A stretch of 64,000 nucleotides of DNA from Clostridium aquiflavi (GTDB lineage Bacteria; Bacillota; Clostridia; Clostridiales; Clostridiaceae), in assembly GCF_031344075.1 (NCBI RefSeq), contig NZ_JAVJAN010000016.1, positions 1 to 64,000 of the forward strand. The letters are read 5' to 3'. Each line of letters opens with the position of its first letter. Position 1 is the first letter of the stretch. Below, in pieces: positions 44,163-53,146 of the stretch. A program made the translations under genes and the position numbers. The notes below the pieces were generated by a model that worked only from the letters and a program-made list of their open reading frames with translations, was not told the DNA's origin and ran no database searches.

Positions 44163-44303
44163 TTGTCAAAAAATAAAAAAGAAGATTTCATTGAAAAGTC
44201 AAATGATATATCAAAAGTTAAAGTCAAGTCATATGAAGAGAAACTAGATAATACAAACAATGTTGTATCTAGAGGTAAGGATATTACGTTTAATAAACTT
44301 TAA
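44163..44303 (+). CDS. Small Lys/Asp-rich protein, 46 residues
   Basis: A TTG at 44163 follows AAGGAG at 11 bases. The product starts SKNKKEDFIEKSN after the initiator and ends RGKDITFNKL. It is hydrophilic, without Cys or Trp, like many small spore or stress proteins, but I do not recognise it. A strong terminator follows at once, which supports a real short transcript. Confidence 0.5.
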   Translation: MSKNKKEDFIEKSNDISKVKVKSYEEKLDNTNNVVSRGKDITFNKL

Positions 44304-44337
44304 AATTATAAATAACTATTCATTTAATAAAAAATAC

Positions 44338-44378
44338 AAATCTGTTCTAATTTTCTCATACAAAATTAGAACAGATTT
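44338..44378 (+). terminator. Terminator of the 46-residue gene
   Basis: A perfect 17-bp inverted repeat AAATCTGTTCTAATTTT / AAAATTAGAACAGATTT with a seven-base loop, 35 bases past the stop. Confidence 0.75.
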
Positions 44379-44398
44379 CATTACTTATAAGAGAATAA

Positions 44399-44453
44399 AA
44401 TAATTCTATATCATTAACAACCATAGTTATTGCTTCTCTTAAATACATATATC
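44399..44453 (-). repeat. 55-bp copy of an internal spo0A segment
   Basis: This stretch is identical to 46849-46903 inside spo0A except for one base (A at 44425 against T at 46875). On the minus strand it encodes spo0A residues 178-195 (YMYLREAITMVVNDIELL). The sequences on both sides differ. It is the footprint of a partial duplication. Confidence 0.9.
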
Positions 44454-44553
44454 TATACAGTTTTTTTGTATTATTAGCCATATGTTTATCGGCTTAATGA
44501 TATACGATTCTTATCAAATTCTCAATGTTTTATTTATATTTTTGATTATTTTC

Positions 44554-44988
44554 TTAATCAAAAATTTGTACTTTAACTAATTGTGCTTTGTTCCAATCAC
44601 TAGCTTTTATTTCAGCTATTCTTTCTATTATCATAACAACTAATGTTTCATATTCAGAAGCCATATCTAAACTGGCTTTTACGTACACTCCAACACTTGT
44701 AATTGCTATTATGTATAACACAAAAACTTCGATAATATTTAATAAACTAATAATATCAAACTTTTCAACAACCTTAGTACTTGTACTTATTAGCGCTAAT
44801 ACAATTGATATTATAGTACTAACAGTAGTCATTGTAGTTGTTCTGTTTCTAAGTTGTTTAGCTTTCATTTCATATTTATATTTCAACAATTTTAACTCTC
44901 TAATATCTAACTGTCTTATTAGACTATAATTATTATTTAGATTATAATTATCATTTAGAAATATTTCATCTTTTTGCATTAATAGCAC
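44554..44988 (-). CDS. Hypothetical protein with two membrane helices
   Basis: A 144-residue protein. After a polar N-terminus and a basic helix (LLKYKYEMKAKQLRNR) there are two hydrophobic helices (about 53-72 and 81-104), then an amphipathic C-terminal helix. The layout recalls SLATT-type two-helix effectors, but no partner nucleotide-sensing gene is next to it, so I do not assign it. The likely start is GTG 44988, 9 bases after GGGGG. Confidence 0.6.
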   Translation of the reverse strand: MLLMQKDEIFLNDNYNLNNNYSLIRQLDIRELKLLKYKYEMKAKQLRNRTTTMTTVSTIISIVLALISTSTKVVEKFDIISLLNIIEVFVLYIIAITSVGVYVKASLDMASEYETLVVMIIERIAEIKASDWNKAQLVKVQIFD

Positions 44989-45421
44989 TTACTTATTCCC
45001 CCTATTATGTTTTTTAATATATACGCATTTTACTTATTCCATATTATATCATAAAATACATAAATATATTGTTTTTTCTATATGTTCCTTTAACTTTAGA
45101 ATATGTAACTTAGACTTACCGTTGTTTCTAGGTTCTATTTTTCAACATAAAAAAGAACCTAATGCAATTATTTGTACTAAGTTCATTATTTGCTATTTAT
45201 ATTTAATTATTTCCTGTATATTTATAAAATGATATCTCCTATTTTACGCACATGCTCCACCTCATTTTTTTAATCTAATTTTCTTATTTTACTGAATTTC
45301 ACCCTGTTTCTCTAATTATCTATATCTTATTTATTTTTCTTTATATAATTGTTTTATTTTGTATTAAAAAATTACTAACCATCAAATTTGAGAATCCTTT
45401 TAAATGAATTCTAGGTAGCAT
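44989..45421. other. 430-base gap in the decay zone
   Basis: No gene is supported. It holds the hairpin at 45130-45160. Confidence 0.4.
45130..45160 (-). terminator. Hairpin downstream of the RDD gene
   Basis: AGGTTCTATTTTT and AAAAAAGAACCT form an imperfect stem about 260 bases past the RDD gene. Confidence 0.45.
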
Positions 45422-45861
45422 TTACTTTGTATTATTCTTTATTACATATGTAACTGATATAATATCATGAAGAGCTTGTTTCTTCTTGGTAAAACCTGCC
45501 ATAATATAACCAATAAAAAAATTATCAAAGAAATATATTTGCTCCAATATCTAACAGTGGCTCTTAAAAATGAAATTTTATTATTATTTGTATCTACAAC
45601 TATTATACCTAATGCCTTTTTACCAAGCGTTGCTTTTCCATTAGATGATTCAAAAAAAGAATAATATAACCAAGGTATAACTAAATAAATAATTACCCCT
45701 AAATTACCTAATATTATTTTTTTGATTTTTTGTTCAATACCAATTTCATTTAATATCCTGTCAAATAATATCCAAACTAGCCAAAATAAAATATACACTA
45801 AAAAAATAGCTAATCTGTCAATAAAATACGCTAAATATCGATTCAAAAATCCTGCATACAT
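45422..45861 (-). pseudogene. RDD-family membrane protein, frameshifted
   Basis: The first 116 codons encode an RDD protein (GFLNRYLAYFIDRLAI with the Arg-Asp pair, two to three membrane helices, GKATLGKKALGIIVVD). Then the frame runs into an unrelated tail (QVLPRRNKLF) that stops at 45442. In the next frame the expected RDD end is intact (IGYIMAGFTKKKQALHDIIS, stop at 45422). The switch coincides with a run of seven T on the coding strand (about 45517-45523); one more T would restore the gene. It is either a real lesion, a phase-variable tract or a sequencing error. Confidence 0.75.
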
Positions 45862-46104
45862 TTATAATATCTTCTCCCGAACTTTGTTAATATCATAATT
45901 ATACTATTTAATCTATTTCCTTACAATTATTTTGCACTTTTAGTATTAAAAATAACTACCATTTTTTGTTTGGTAATCATATTATTTGTTTATATGCTTT
46001 CATATAAATTAAATTCAATAATCTATTCGTTTATATTGTATAAAACATCATTAGTTGAATAATTTTTATCATCTATAGTAATTTTTTTTAATATATTTAT
46101 ATAC

Positions 46105-46468
46105 TCAATTTCTTTTTGAGTTAACTCTCAATATAATATTTCTTAAATAGTTATTGACAGTATAAATCAATACTGGCTTTTCAAAATCACTTCTTCCAGA
46201 TGGATTATTAGACTTTAAAGAATTAATATCTGCAACATATGAATATTTCCTCTTTGTTTTTATAAGTTCCAAATAATCTTTAATCTGTTTTGTTGTAACC
46301 TCTAGAGGAGTAGAGATATTGACTTCATCAGCCAAATATTTAGCATAGCTTCAATGTTCCTTCATAGGATTTTCTCATCTTTTTAGTCAAATCCTTATTG
46401 GTACAGTAAATCATAAAGTCATTAATACTTTCATCAAAATCATAAATTCTTTTCTTAAGTCTAGGCAT
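46105..46468 (-). pseudogene. Truncated, frameshifted tyrosine recombinase (N-terminal part)
   Basis: An ATG at 46468 opens MPRLKKRIYDFDESINDFMI and continues to YEGTLKLC, where it stops at 46340. In a second frame the sequence resumes as YAKYLADEVNISTPLEV and runs to NNYLRNI, the end of the core-binding SAM-like domain of an integrase. The catalytic domain is absent. The frameshift is near 46346. These pieces are the front third of an integrase from a lost mobile element. Confidence 0.65.
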
Positions 46469-46472
46469 AAAA

Positions 46473-46527
46473 AATAAGACACCTCCTAACCAATTTTTAT
46501 CCCAAACTGATTAAATGATGTCTTATT
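46473..46527 (-). terminator. Long-loop hairpin ahead of the recombinase remnant
   Basis: AATAAGACA and TGTCTTATT, 37 bases apart, followed by six T on the minus strand. It could terminate spo0A, or cover the AGGAGGTG ribosome site of the recombinase remnant. Confidence 0.45.
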
Positions 46528-46613
46528 GAAAGTTCATATATTTATAGGTATAAAATAATATTTTTGGGCTATACTTTATAAAAGTTATATATACTTAGCC
46601 TAGTAAAATATTA

Positions 46614-47432
46614 CTAAGATACTTTATTTTTAAGTCTTAATTTATCAGCAATAATTGCTATAAATTCTGAATTTGTTGGCTTGCCTTTGTCATTATGGAT
46701 TGTGTATCCAAATAGCTTATTAATAGCTTCTATTTGACCTCTGCCCCACGCTACTTCTATAGCATGTCTTATTGCTCTTTCCACTCTTGAAGCTGTTGTA
46801 TTGTACTTCTTAGCTATTGAAGGATATAATTCCTTTGTTACAGCTGATAATAATTCTATATCATTAACAACCATTGTTATTGCTTCTCTTAAATACATAT
46901 ATCCTTTTATATGAGCTGGTACACCAATTTCGTGTATAATATTTGTTATTTCTGTTTCTAAATCTAAAGTTCCTTTATTTTCTTGGCATTCACTAGTATA
47001 AGAAATCATAGATTGTGATGATGTTCTTCTTATACTTTGGTTATCTGTTTCGTTATTAAACATTTCTCTTATTCTTTTTGTAAACACTTCCATATCAAAT
47101 GGCTTAACAGTATAATAATCTGCTCCTAATGTTATTGCTTGTTGAGTAATTTTATCTTGACCTACTGCAGATAATATTATAATTTTAGGCATCTTTTCTA
47201 AGTTCATAGTATTTAATCTTTCTAAAACACCTAATCCATCTAAATGTGGCATTATTATATCTAGAATTAATAAATCTGGTTTCTTTTCAATTATTAAGTC
47301 TAAAGCTTCCCTACCGTCTTTTGCTATTCCAGTTACTATTATATTCCTTTGATTTAATAAATAATCGTTTAAAATACTGCAAAATTCCTTATTATCATCA
47401 GCAATAAGTACAGATATCTTTTTATCTTCCAT
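46614..47432 (-). CDS. spo0A: Sporulation master regulator Spo0A
   Basis: A 272-residue response regulator that starts sporulation. The receiver has the acidic pair Asp12/Asp13, the phosphorylated Asp58 (LLILDIIMP), Ser88 and Lys110 (YYTVKPFD). A linker rich in Ser and Thr follows. The C-terminal Spo0A DNA-binding domain (about 157-272) has HIKGYMYLREAITMV, the recognition region SRVERAIRHAIEVAW and the conserved NSEFIAIIADKLRL end. GGAGAGG precedes the ATG. A sigma-H-type promoter lies about 100 bases upstream. A short piece of the gene is copied at 44399-44453. Confidence 0.97.
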   Translation of the reverse strand: MEDKKISVLIADDNKEFCSILNDYLLNQRNIIVTGIAKDGREALDLIIEKKPDLLILDIIMPHLDGLGVLERLNTMNLEKMPKIIILSAVGQDKITQQAITLGADYYTVKPFDMEVFTKRIREMFNNETDNQSIRRTSSQSMISYTSECQENKGTLDLETEITNIIHEIGVPAHIKGYMYLREAITMVVNDIELLSAVTKELYPSIAKKYNTTASRVERAIRHAIEVAWGRGQIEAINKLFGYTIHNDKGKPTNSEFIAIIADKLRLKNKVS

Positions 47433-47533
47433 GCTTTTTTCCTCTCCTTCATAAACCTAATTATATTACTATTTGAATCATACTCTCTATAACATCATAA
47501 ACTACTCTTAATAGCCAAACTTATCACATTAAA

Positions 47534-47563
47534 TAATTCTATACTCTTTAATAAAAATCCTCT
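47534..47563 (-). promoter_or_regulatory. Sigma-H-type promoter of spo0A
   Basis: The minus strand reads AGAGGATTT, 12 bases, ATAGAATTA: a full match to RNAGGAWWW / RNNGAATWW. The transcript would begin near 47525, giving a leader of about 95 bases. Bacillus spo0A also has a sigma-H promoter. Confidence 0.65.
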
Positions 47564-47646
47564 TTTTGCTTTATTACGTTATAGTGATATGTATTACTTT
47601 ACATTAAAAATAACAGTTAATAACTAAATTATAACACTAATTAATC

Positions 47647-47671
47647 AAATATAACATTAATTGTTATATTT
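47647..47671. promoter_or_regulatory. Perfect palindrome upstream of spo0A
   Basis: AAATATAACA, five bases, TGTTATATTT. It lies about 215 bases ahead of spo0A and upstream of the sigma-H promoter. Operator or hairpin; no binding protein is suggested by the sequence. Confidence 0.4.
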
Positions 47672-47769
47672 AATTTATATTCCACTATTTGTAAATTATA
47701 ACCTTATTTTTAATATAAGTAAATAGTTTTGTAGAAAATAGTTTGTAAAACTCATTATTTTTTTATTGT

Positions 47770-47800
47770 AAAAGCACTAATTATAAAAATTAGTGCTTTT
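47770..47800 (-). terminator. Terminator of spoIVB
   Basis: A perfect 13-bp inverted repeat AAAAGCACTAATT / AATTAGTGCTTTT, 12 bases past the stop. Confidence 0.85.
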
Positions 47801-47811
47801 AATACTACATG

Positions 47812-49002
47812 TTATTTTATTATTTCTGCATCTTTTAACATCCACTCTATATATATTCCATAACCTGTATCTGGCTTATTTATTAACACGTGAGTTACTG
47901 CTCCTACAATTTTATTATTTTGAATAATAGGACTTCCACTCATTCCTTGAACTATTCCTCCTGTTTTTTCTAATAACTTAGAATCAGTAACTTTTATCAC
48001 CATACTTTTAGGTCCTGGAGTATTTTGTTCCAAAAGTTTAACTATTTCTATCTCATATTCTTTAGGTCCAGATTCGTCAATAGTCGTTATTATACTTGCC
48101 TTACCCTCACATATCTCATTTCTAAATCCAACTTTCATAGGTTTTACATTACTTTTTATAATATTCATATTTTCAACTGTTCCAAAAATACCACTTTCAG
48201 TATTACTTTTTATTTTACCACTTACATTATTTTCGTTTATAAATACACCTTTAAGTTCTCCTGGAGATCCTTTTTCACCTCTTCTTAAGCTTATTATTGA
48301 TGATTCTAATAAATCACCTTTTTTAATTAAAAATGCTTCATTTGTATCACAGTCGGTAATAGGATGACCTAATGCACCAAATTTTTTTGATTCACTATCT
48401 ATAAAAGTCATTGTTCCTACACCTGCTGTAGAATCTCTAATCCATAGTCCTAGTTTATAATCTGAGTTTTCTTCTTTTTTTAGTTCTATTTCTCTACTCA
48501 ATTTTTCATTATGTCTTAATAAGTCAACTTTTATTTTGCATTCTTTGCAATCTTTAATTATACCTACTAAATCTTTGCAATTTTCAACTTCTTCACCATT
48601 AATCTTTAATATTATATCTCCTAATTGAACTCCACCTAATTTACCAGGGCTTTCTTCTGTTACATTATTAATTACTATATCAGAATATCCTACCACTAAA
48701 ACGCCTTGTGTAGATACTCTAACACCTACGCTATTTCCACCTGGATAAATTTCTAGATTTTTTACTTTTTGAACCTCTAATGACTTTACTGGTATCAACC
48801 CTAATAACTTAACCTCATATTTATTCCCGTAATCTTCAATTTTATTTATTGTACTTCCTATCGGAATCATCGAAGATACTGGTATATCTTTATTTGTATA
48901 TATTGTATTTGGAATACCTTTTAAATATATACTAGTTATTAAAACCAGAATCAAGATTGGAGCTGTAATTAAACTAATAGTTTTTAATATTTTCTTCTTC
49001 AT
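47812..49002 (-). CDS. spoIVB: SpoIVB serine peptidase
   Basis: A 396-residue secreted forespore peptidase (S55) that cuts SpoIVFA and so triggers sigma-K activation in the mother cell. An N-terminal membrane segment comes first. A PDZ domain (about 100-175) has PGKLGGVQLGDIILKINGEEV. The catalytic His is in ALGHPITD (about residue 212) and the Ser in GMSGSPII (about 354). GGAGG precedes the ATG, and a sigma-F/G-type promoter lies 30 bases upstream. Confidence 0.95.
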   Translation of the reverse strand: MKKKILKTISLITAPILILVLITSIYLKGIPNTIYTNKDIPVSSMIPIGSTINKIEDYGNKYEVKLLGLIPVKSLEVQKVKNLEIYPGGNSVGVRVSTQGVLVVGYSDIVINNVTEESPGKLGGVQLGDIILKINGEEVENCKDLVGIIKDCKECKIKVDLLRHNEKLSREIELKKEENSDYKLGLWIRDSTAGVGTMTFIDSESKKFGALGHPITDCDTNEAFLIKKGDLLESSIISLRRGEKGSPGELKGVFINENNVSGKIKSNTESGIFGTVENMNIIKSNVKPMKVGFRNEICEGKASIITTIDESGPKEYEIEIVKLLEQNTPGPKSMVIKVTDSKLLEKTGGIVQGMSGSPIIQNNKIVGAVTHVLINKPDTGYGIYIEWMLKDAEIIK

Positions 49003-49030
49003 AATTTCCCTCCTCCTTTGCTTCTGATTT

Positions 49031-49060
49031 TAATTTCCCCATGAGACAAGCCTCTTATGC
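49031..49060 (-). promoter_or_regulatory. Sigma-F/sigma-G-type promoter of spoIVB
   Basis: The minus strand reads GCATA, 15 bases, GGGGAAATTA: an exact match to the forespore consensus GYATA / GGNNANANTA. In Bacillus spoIVB is transcribed by sigma-F and sigma-G. Confidence 0.7.
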
Positions 49061-49228
49061 TGTATTAACATTGTTATAAAAGTCAAAAATTTTTAGTTCA
49101 TGTTAAATTTTTTATAAATATATTTTTATTGTTATTTGAAAAAATATAAAATCCATTCTTAAAATTATGGATTTTTCTAATTTTTTGCCTTTTAGAACTC
49201 GCCTGCAAGAAATTTGGAACAATAAAAA

Positions 49229-49262
49229 AAAATAAAACCACGCATTACATGATTTTATTTTT
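49229..49262 (-). terminator. Terminator of the recN operon
   Basis: AAAATAAAA and TTTTATTTT flank a GC-richer loop, 30 bases past the recN stop. An additional small inverted repeat AAAATCCAT / ATGGATTTT lies near 49149-49176. Confidence 0.5.
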
Positions 49263-49292
49263 ACCAAAATATATTACTATATGTATTAATTT

Positions 49293-50981
49293 TTAAATTT
49301 CTAATTTTTTTAACTCGGCAATTTTTATCATTTCTTTCACATTATTTAATGTTGCTTCTGTAACTTCATCGCCACCAAGCATTCTACCAATTTGATACTC
49401 TTTTTCTTCTTTTGTTAACACCCTTATATTAGTAAATGTCTTATTTTCTTTTACTACTTTTGATACAAAGTAATGATAATCTGATAAAATTGCTATTTGT
49501 GGAAGATGTGTTATGCATAGAACTTGGTGATTTTTAGAGACTTGATACATTTTTTCACCAACTCTTTTTGCCACAACACCACTAATACCAGTATCTATTT
49601 CATCAAAAATTAAAGTTGCTATTTCATCTTTATCTGCAAAAACACATTTTAATGCAAGCATTATTCTTGAAAGTTCTCCACCAGATAATATTTTTTCTAA
49701 TGGCATAAGTGGTTCTCCAGGATTTGTAGAAATCATAAAGCATACATCATCAAAACCTCTAGAATTAAATTTTTCTTCTCTTATTATACTTATTTCCATA
49801 GTTGATTTTTCAAGACCTACAAAACTAAGTTCATTTAAAATTTTTTCTTTTAATTCAGTGCTTTTATCAACTCTTAATTCATGAAGTTTTAGTGATACTT
49901 TTTCCATTTCTTTCATAATTTCTTGCTTTTTCAAATTCAATTCTTCAATGATTTTTTCAGAATTTATAAGATCATTATATTGTATTTTTATTTTATTATA
50001 ATATTCTAAAACTTCTGTTATAGTAGCTCCATATTTTTTCTTATATTGATTAATTTCATATATTCTTGCATTTATTTTTTCTAAAGCATCATCATCATAT
50101 ACAACTTCTTCAGCTATATTTCTTATATCTCTAGATACTTCTTCTATTGTATAAAAAGCCTCTTCTATTAGTTCTCTATTTTTTTTAACTTTTTCAAAAT
50201 TATTTTCAATATTCGATAATTCTTGAATTACCTTTGATATTGAATTTATAATACTATTTTCTCCATCAACACCATTTAATAAAGCATATGATAAATTTAA
50301 ACTCTTGCTTATTTTTTCAGCATTTGATAGTAAATTAAATTCTTCTTTTAAATTTTCTTCTTCTTTTTCTTTTAATTTTCCTTTTTCTATATCCTCAATT
50401 TGAAATTTAAGATAGTCTAAAAGTTTATCTCTATCATCATTTCCACATATTTGTTGAATTTTATTTTCGATTTGTAATAAACTATCTTTTAAAGAAGTAA
50501 ATTCTTCTAAGTGATTAAGAATTTCTTCTCCTATAAATTCATCTAAGTACAATATATGACTATTTCTTTGAAGAAGAGTTTGATTTTGATGTTGACCATG
50601 TATATCTAATAATCTTTCTCTTATTTTTTTTAATTGAGATGCTAAAAAAGTTTTTCCGTTAACTTTAATTAAACTTCGCCCACTTTGATGAGTTTCTCTA
50701 GAGACAATTAGCATATCATCGTCACTTTCAATATCCAATTCAATCAATACATTTTTTAATAAGCTATTTTCAATAGTAAATATAGCTTCAACATAAGTTT
50801 TATCTTCTCCAGTTCTTATTAAACTTTTCGAAAATTTCCCACCTAATACATAATCTATTGCATCAATTAAAATAGATTTACCCGCTCCTGTTTCACCTGA
50901 AAGAATATTAAATCCTTCATTGAAATTCATAGTTATTTCTTGTATCAATGCAAAATTTTTAATGTTCAATTGAATTAACAT
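49293..50981 (-). CDS. recN: DNA repair protein RecN
   Basis: A 562-residue SMC-like ATPase that gathers broken DNA ends. The Walker A LSGETGAGKSILIDAIDYVL begins near residue 30. A long coiled-coil centre follows. The ABC signature (LSGGELSRIMLALK) and Walker B (LIFDEIDTGISG) lie near 435-480. It is 18 bases after argR, in the standard nadK-argR-recN order. Confidence 0.95.
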   Translation of the reverse strand: MLIQLNIKNFALIQEITMNFNEGFNILSGETGAGKSILIDAIDYVLGGKFSKSLIRTGEDKTYVEAIFTIENSLLKNVLIELDIESDDDMLIVSRETHQSGRSLIKVNGKTFLASQLKKIRERLLDIHGQHQNQTLLQRNSHILYLDEFIGEEILNHLEEFTSLKDSLLQIENKIQQICGNDDRDKLLDYLKFQIEDIEKGKLKEKEEENLKEEFNLLSNAEKISKSLNLSYALLNGVDGENSIINSISKVIQELSNIENNFEKVKKNRELIEEAFYTIEEVSRDIRNIAEEVVYDDDALEKINARIYEINQYKKKYGATITEVLEYYNKIKIQYNDLINSEKIIEELNLKKQEIMKEMEKVSLKLHELRVDKSTELKEKILNELSFVGLEKSTMEISIIREEKFNSRGFDDVCFMISTNPGEPLMPLEKILSGGELSRIMLALKCVFADKDEIATLIFDEIDTGISGVVAKRVGEKMYQVSKNHQVLCITHLPQIAILSDYHYFVSKVVKENKTFTNIRVLTKEEKEYQIGRMLGGDEVTEATLNNVKEMIKIAELKKLEI

Positions 50982-50999
50982 ATATACCCATCCTTATAT

Positions 51000-51452
51000 T
51001 TATAGTGATATTCTTTTTCTTATTTTAGCTACTAATTCTTCTGCTTTTTCTAAACTTCTAAGAAGTATAAATATTGTATTGTCTCCCGCTACTGTTCCTG
51101 CTATATCGGATCCTTCTAAATTATCTATAGCCTCTGCTGCTGCTGATCCGGAACCACTTATAGTTTTTATTACTACCATCTTATCTACGTTTTCTGCGCT
51201 TATAACCGTATTAGATAATATATTACTTAATCTGTCTATTATGTTTTTTTCTTCACCAGAAGATACAACATATTTATAATTTCCAGAAGCACCTTGTATT
51301 TTAATAAGTTTTAAATTTTTGATATCTCTTGAAACAGTTGCTTGAGTTACATCAAAACCTTGTGATTTTAATTCTTCCGCTAAGTCTTCCTGAGTTTCTA
51401 TTTCTTTAGATGATATAATCTCTAATATCTTAGTATGTCTTTTTGATTTCAA
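51000..51452 (-). CDS. argR: Arginine repressor ArgR/AhrC
   Basis: A 150-residue hexameric regulator of arginine genes. The winged-helix N-terminus ends with DVTQATVSRDIKNLKLIK. The C-terminal domain has GSGSAAAEAID and the arginine-binding GTVAGDNTIFI. The start is TTG, overlapping the nadK stop by four bases (TTGA), with GGTGA ahead of it. Length is normal. Confidence 0.93.
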   Translation of the reverse strand: MKSKRHTKILEIISSKEIETQEDLAEELKSQGFDVTQATVSRDIKNLKLIKIQGASGNYKYVVSSGEEKNIIDRLSNILSNTVISAENVDKMVVIKTISGSGSAAAEAIDNLEGSDIAGTVAGDNTIFILLRSLEKAEELVAKIRKRISL

Positions 51453-52303
51453 ATTTCTTCACCATCACATTCCTTAGAATTATTTAATACCTTATTTCTT
51501 ATTACTTTAAAATAATCATAATCGTTAAATAACAGTAATTTTAATGACTTTGGATTCTTTTTTACAGTTATAACAGAATTGTCTTTCATTTCTATTGCTC
51601 TTTGTCCATCTATTGTCAAGTATATTTGATCTCCGCCATTTTGTGCTATTATCTTTATAGTACTATCACCTTTTAGTACAATTGGATGCATACTCTTTGT
51701 ATGACCACATATAGGCACTATACTAATAACTTCTAAGTCAGGATATATAAATGGTCCTCCTGCTGAAAAAGAATACGCTGTTGATCCCGTAGGAGTTGAA
51801 ACAATAAGTCCATCGCCTTTAAATATAGCATATAATTTTTCATCAACAAATATCTTGAATTTTACCATTCTTGACAAAGTTCCTCTTGCTACTGCAACTT
51901 CATTTAAGGCCTTGATATTCTTTATTGACTCATTTATATCTACTTCACAGTTTAACATCATTCTCTTGTGTACTTTACAATCTTTAGTCATCAATTTTTT
52001 TAATGCCAAATCTAAATCGGATATTTCTATACTAGATAAAACTCCTAAGTTACCTATATTTATTCCTAATATAGGTGCCTTAAAATCATCATCCAATTCC
52101 CTTGCTACTCCAAGAAGTGTTCCATCTCCTCCTAAAACAATAAGCAAATCTAATGAACCTAAATTTAAATTTTTTATATCAAAACTATTGTATACTTCAA
52201 TATTAGTAATATTGCAAATATTTTCAATTTTTTCTTTCACCATATTTAAAATAGTATTTTTACAGTCTTTTGATGGATTTATCGCAATACCTATATTCTT
52301 CAT
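51449..52303 (-). CDS. nadK: NAD kinase
   Basis: A 284-residue enzyme that phosphorylates NAD to NADP. The conserved GGDGT motif (LIVLGGDGTLLGVARE) is near residue 58 and the NAD-binding PTGSTAYSFSAGGP near 170. GGAGGGG precedes the ATG. It lies 17 bases after tlyA. Confidence 0.94.
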   Translation of the reverse strand: MKNIGIAINPSKDCKNTILNMVKEKIENICNITNIEVYNSFDIKNLNLGSLDLLIVLGGDGTLLGVARELDDDFKAPILGINIGNLGVLSSIEISDLDLALKKLMTKDCKVHKRMMLNCEVDINESIKNIKALNEVAVARGTLSRMVKFKIFVDEKLYAIFKGDGLIVSTPTGSTAYSFSAGGPFIYPDLEVISIVPICGHTKSMHPIVLKGDSTIKIIAQNGGDQIYLTIDGQRAIEMKDNSVITVKKNPKSLKLLLFNDYDYFKVIRNKVLNNSKECDGEEI

Positions 52304-52320
52304 AACCCCTCCGAAAATCT

Positions 52321-53130
52321 CTAAAGTTCTTTATGAGATTCCTCTATAACCCTTTCTACATCATCAATTTGAAAATTACTTTCTTTTTCATTATCTTTTG
52401 TAAAATAGACTAAGTATTCTCGGTTTCCCTCTGGGCCTTTTATTGGAGAATATCCTACCCCTAGGATATTTAAGTTTTCATTTTTAAGGAATTCAATTAT
52501 TCCATACACTACTTCTTTATGTGTACTAATTTCTCTAACAACGCCTTTTTTACCAACTTTTTCACGACCTGCTTCAAATTGTGGCTTTATTAAAGCTACC
52601 ACTTCACCAGTATCCTTTAAAAGTCCTAATGTTGCTGGCATTATCTTTTTTAATGATATAAAAGATACATCTATTGATGCAAAATCTAAAGGTTCACCAA
52701 TATCTTCTAATGTAACATATCTAATATTAGTTCTTTCCATGCATACTACTCTTTTATCAGTTCTTAATTTCCATGCAAACTGACCATATCCTACATCTAC
52801 TGAATACACTTTCTTTGCTCCATTTTGAAGCATACAATCAGTAAATCCACCAGTAGATGCCCCTATATCCATACATACCTTATCTTCTAAAGATATATCA
52901 TAGGACTTCATAGCTTTTTCTAGCTTAAGTCCACCTCTACTCACGTATTTAAGTTTTGCGCCTTTATATTCTATGTTAGCATTTATACTTACTTTTTCTC
53001 CTGCTTTATCAACTCTTTGACCATCAACAAATACCTTACCTTCCATAATACAAGCCTTAGCTCTATCCCTAGAAGTAATTATACCCTTTTCTACTAAAAG
53101 TATATCAAGTCTTTCCTTTTTTTCTGCCAT
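52321..53130 (-). CDS. tlyA: TlyA-family rRNA (cytidine-2'-O)-methyltransferase
   Basis: A 269-residue protein with an S4 RNA-binding domain at the N-terminus (RLDILLVEKGIITSRDRAKA) and an FtsJ/RrmJ-like methyltransferase (MDIGASTGGFTDCML, SIDVSFISLKKI). In other bacteria TlyA methylates 16S and 23S rRNA and is sometimes called a haemolysin; the methylase role is better supported. AAAAGGAG precedes the ATG. Confidence 0.9.
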   Translation of the reverse strand: MAEKKERLDILLVEKGIITSRDRAKACIMEGKVFVDGQRVDKAGEKVSINANIEYKGAKLKYVSRGGLKLEKAMKSYDISLEDKVCMDIGASTGGFTDCMLQNGAKKVYSVDVGYGQFAWKLRTDKRVVCMERTNIRYVTLEDIGEPLDFASIDVSFISLKKIMPATLGLLKDTGEVVALIKPQFEAGREKVGKKGVVREISTHKEVVYGIIEFLKNENLNILGVGYSPIKGPEGNREYLVYFTKDNEKESNFQIDDVERVIEESHKEL

Positions 53131-53146
53131 ATATTATATTCTCCTT

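Noticed and set aside
44554..44988. SLATT-type defence effector
   Set aside because: Only the two-helix layout agrees; no nucleotide-cyclase or sensor partner is adjacent.
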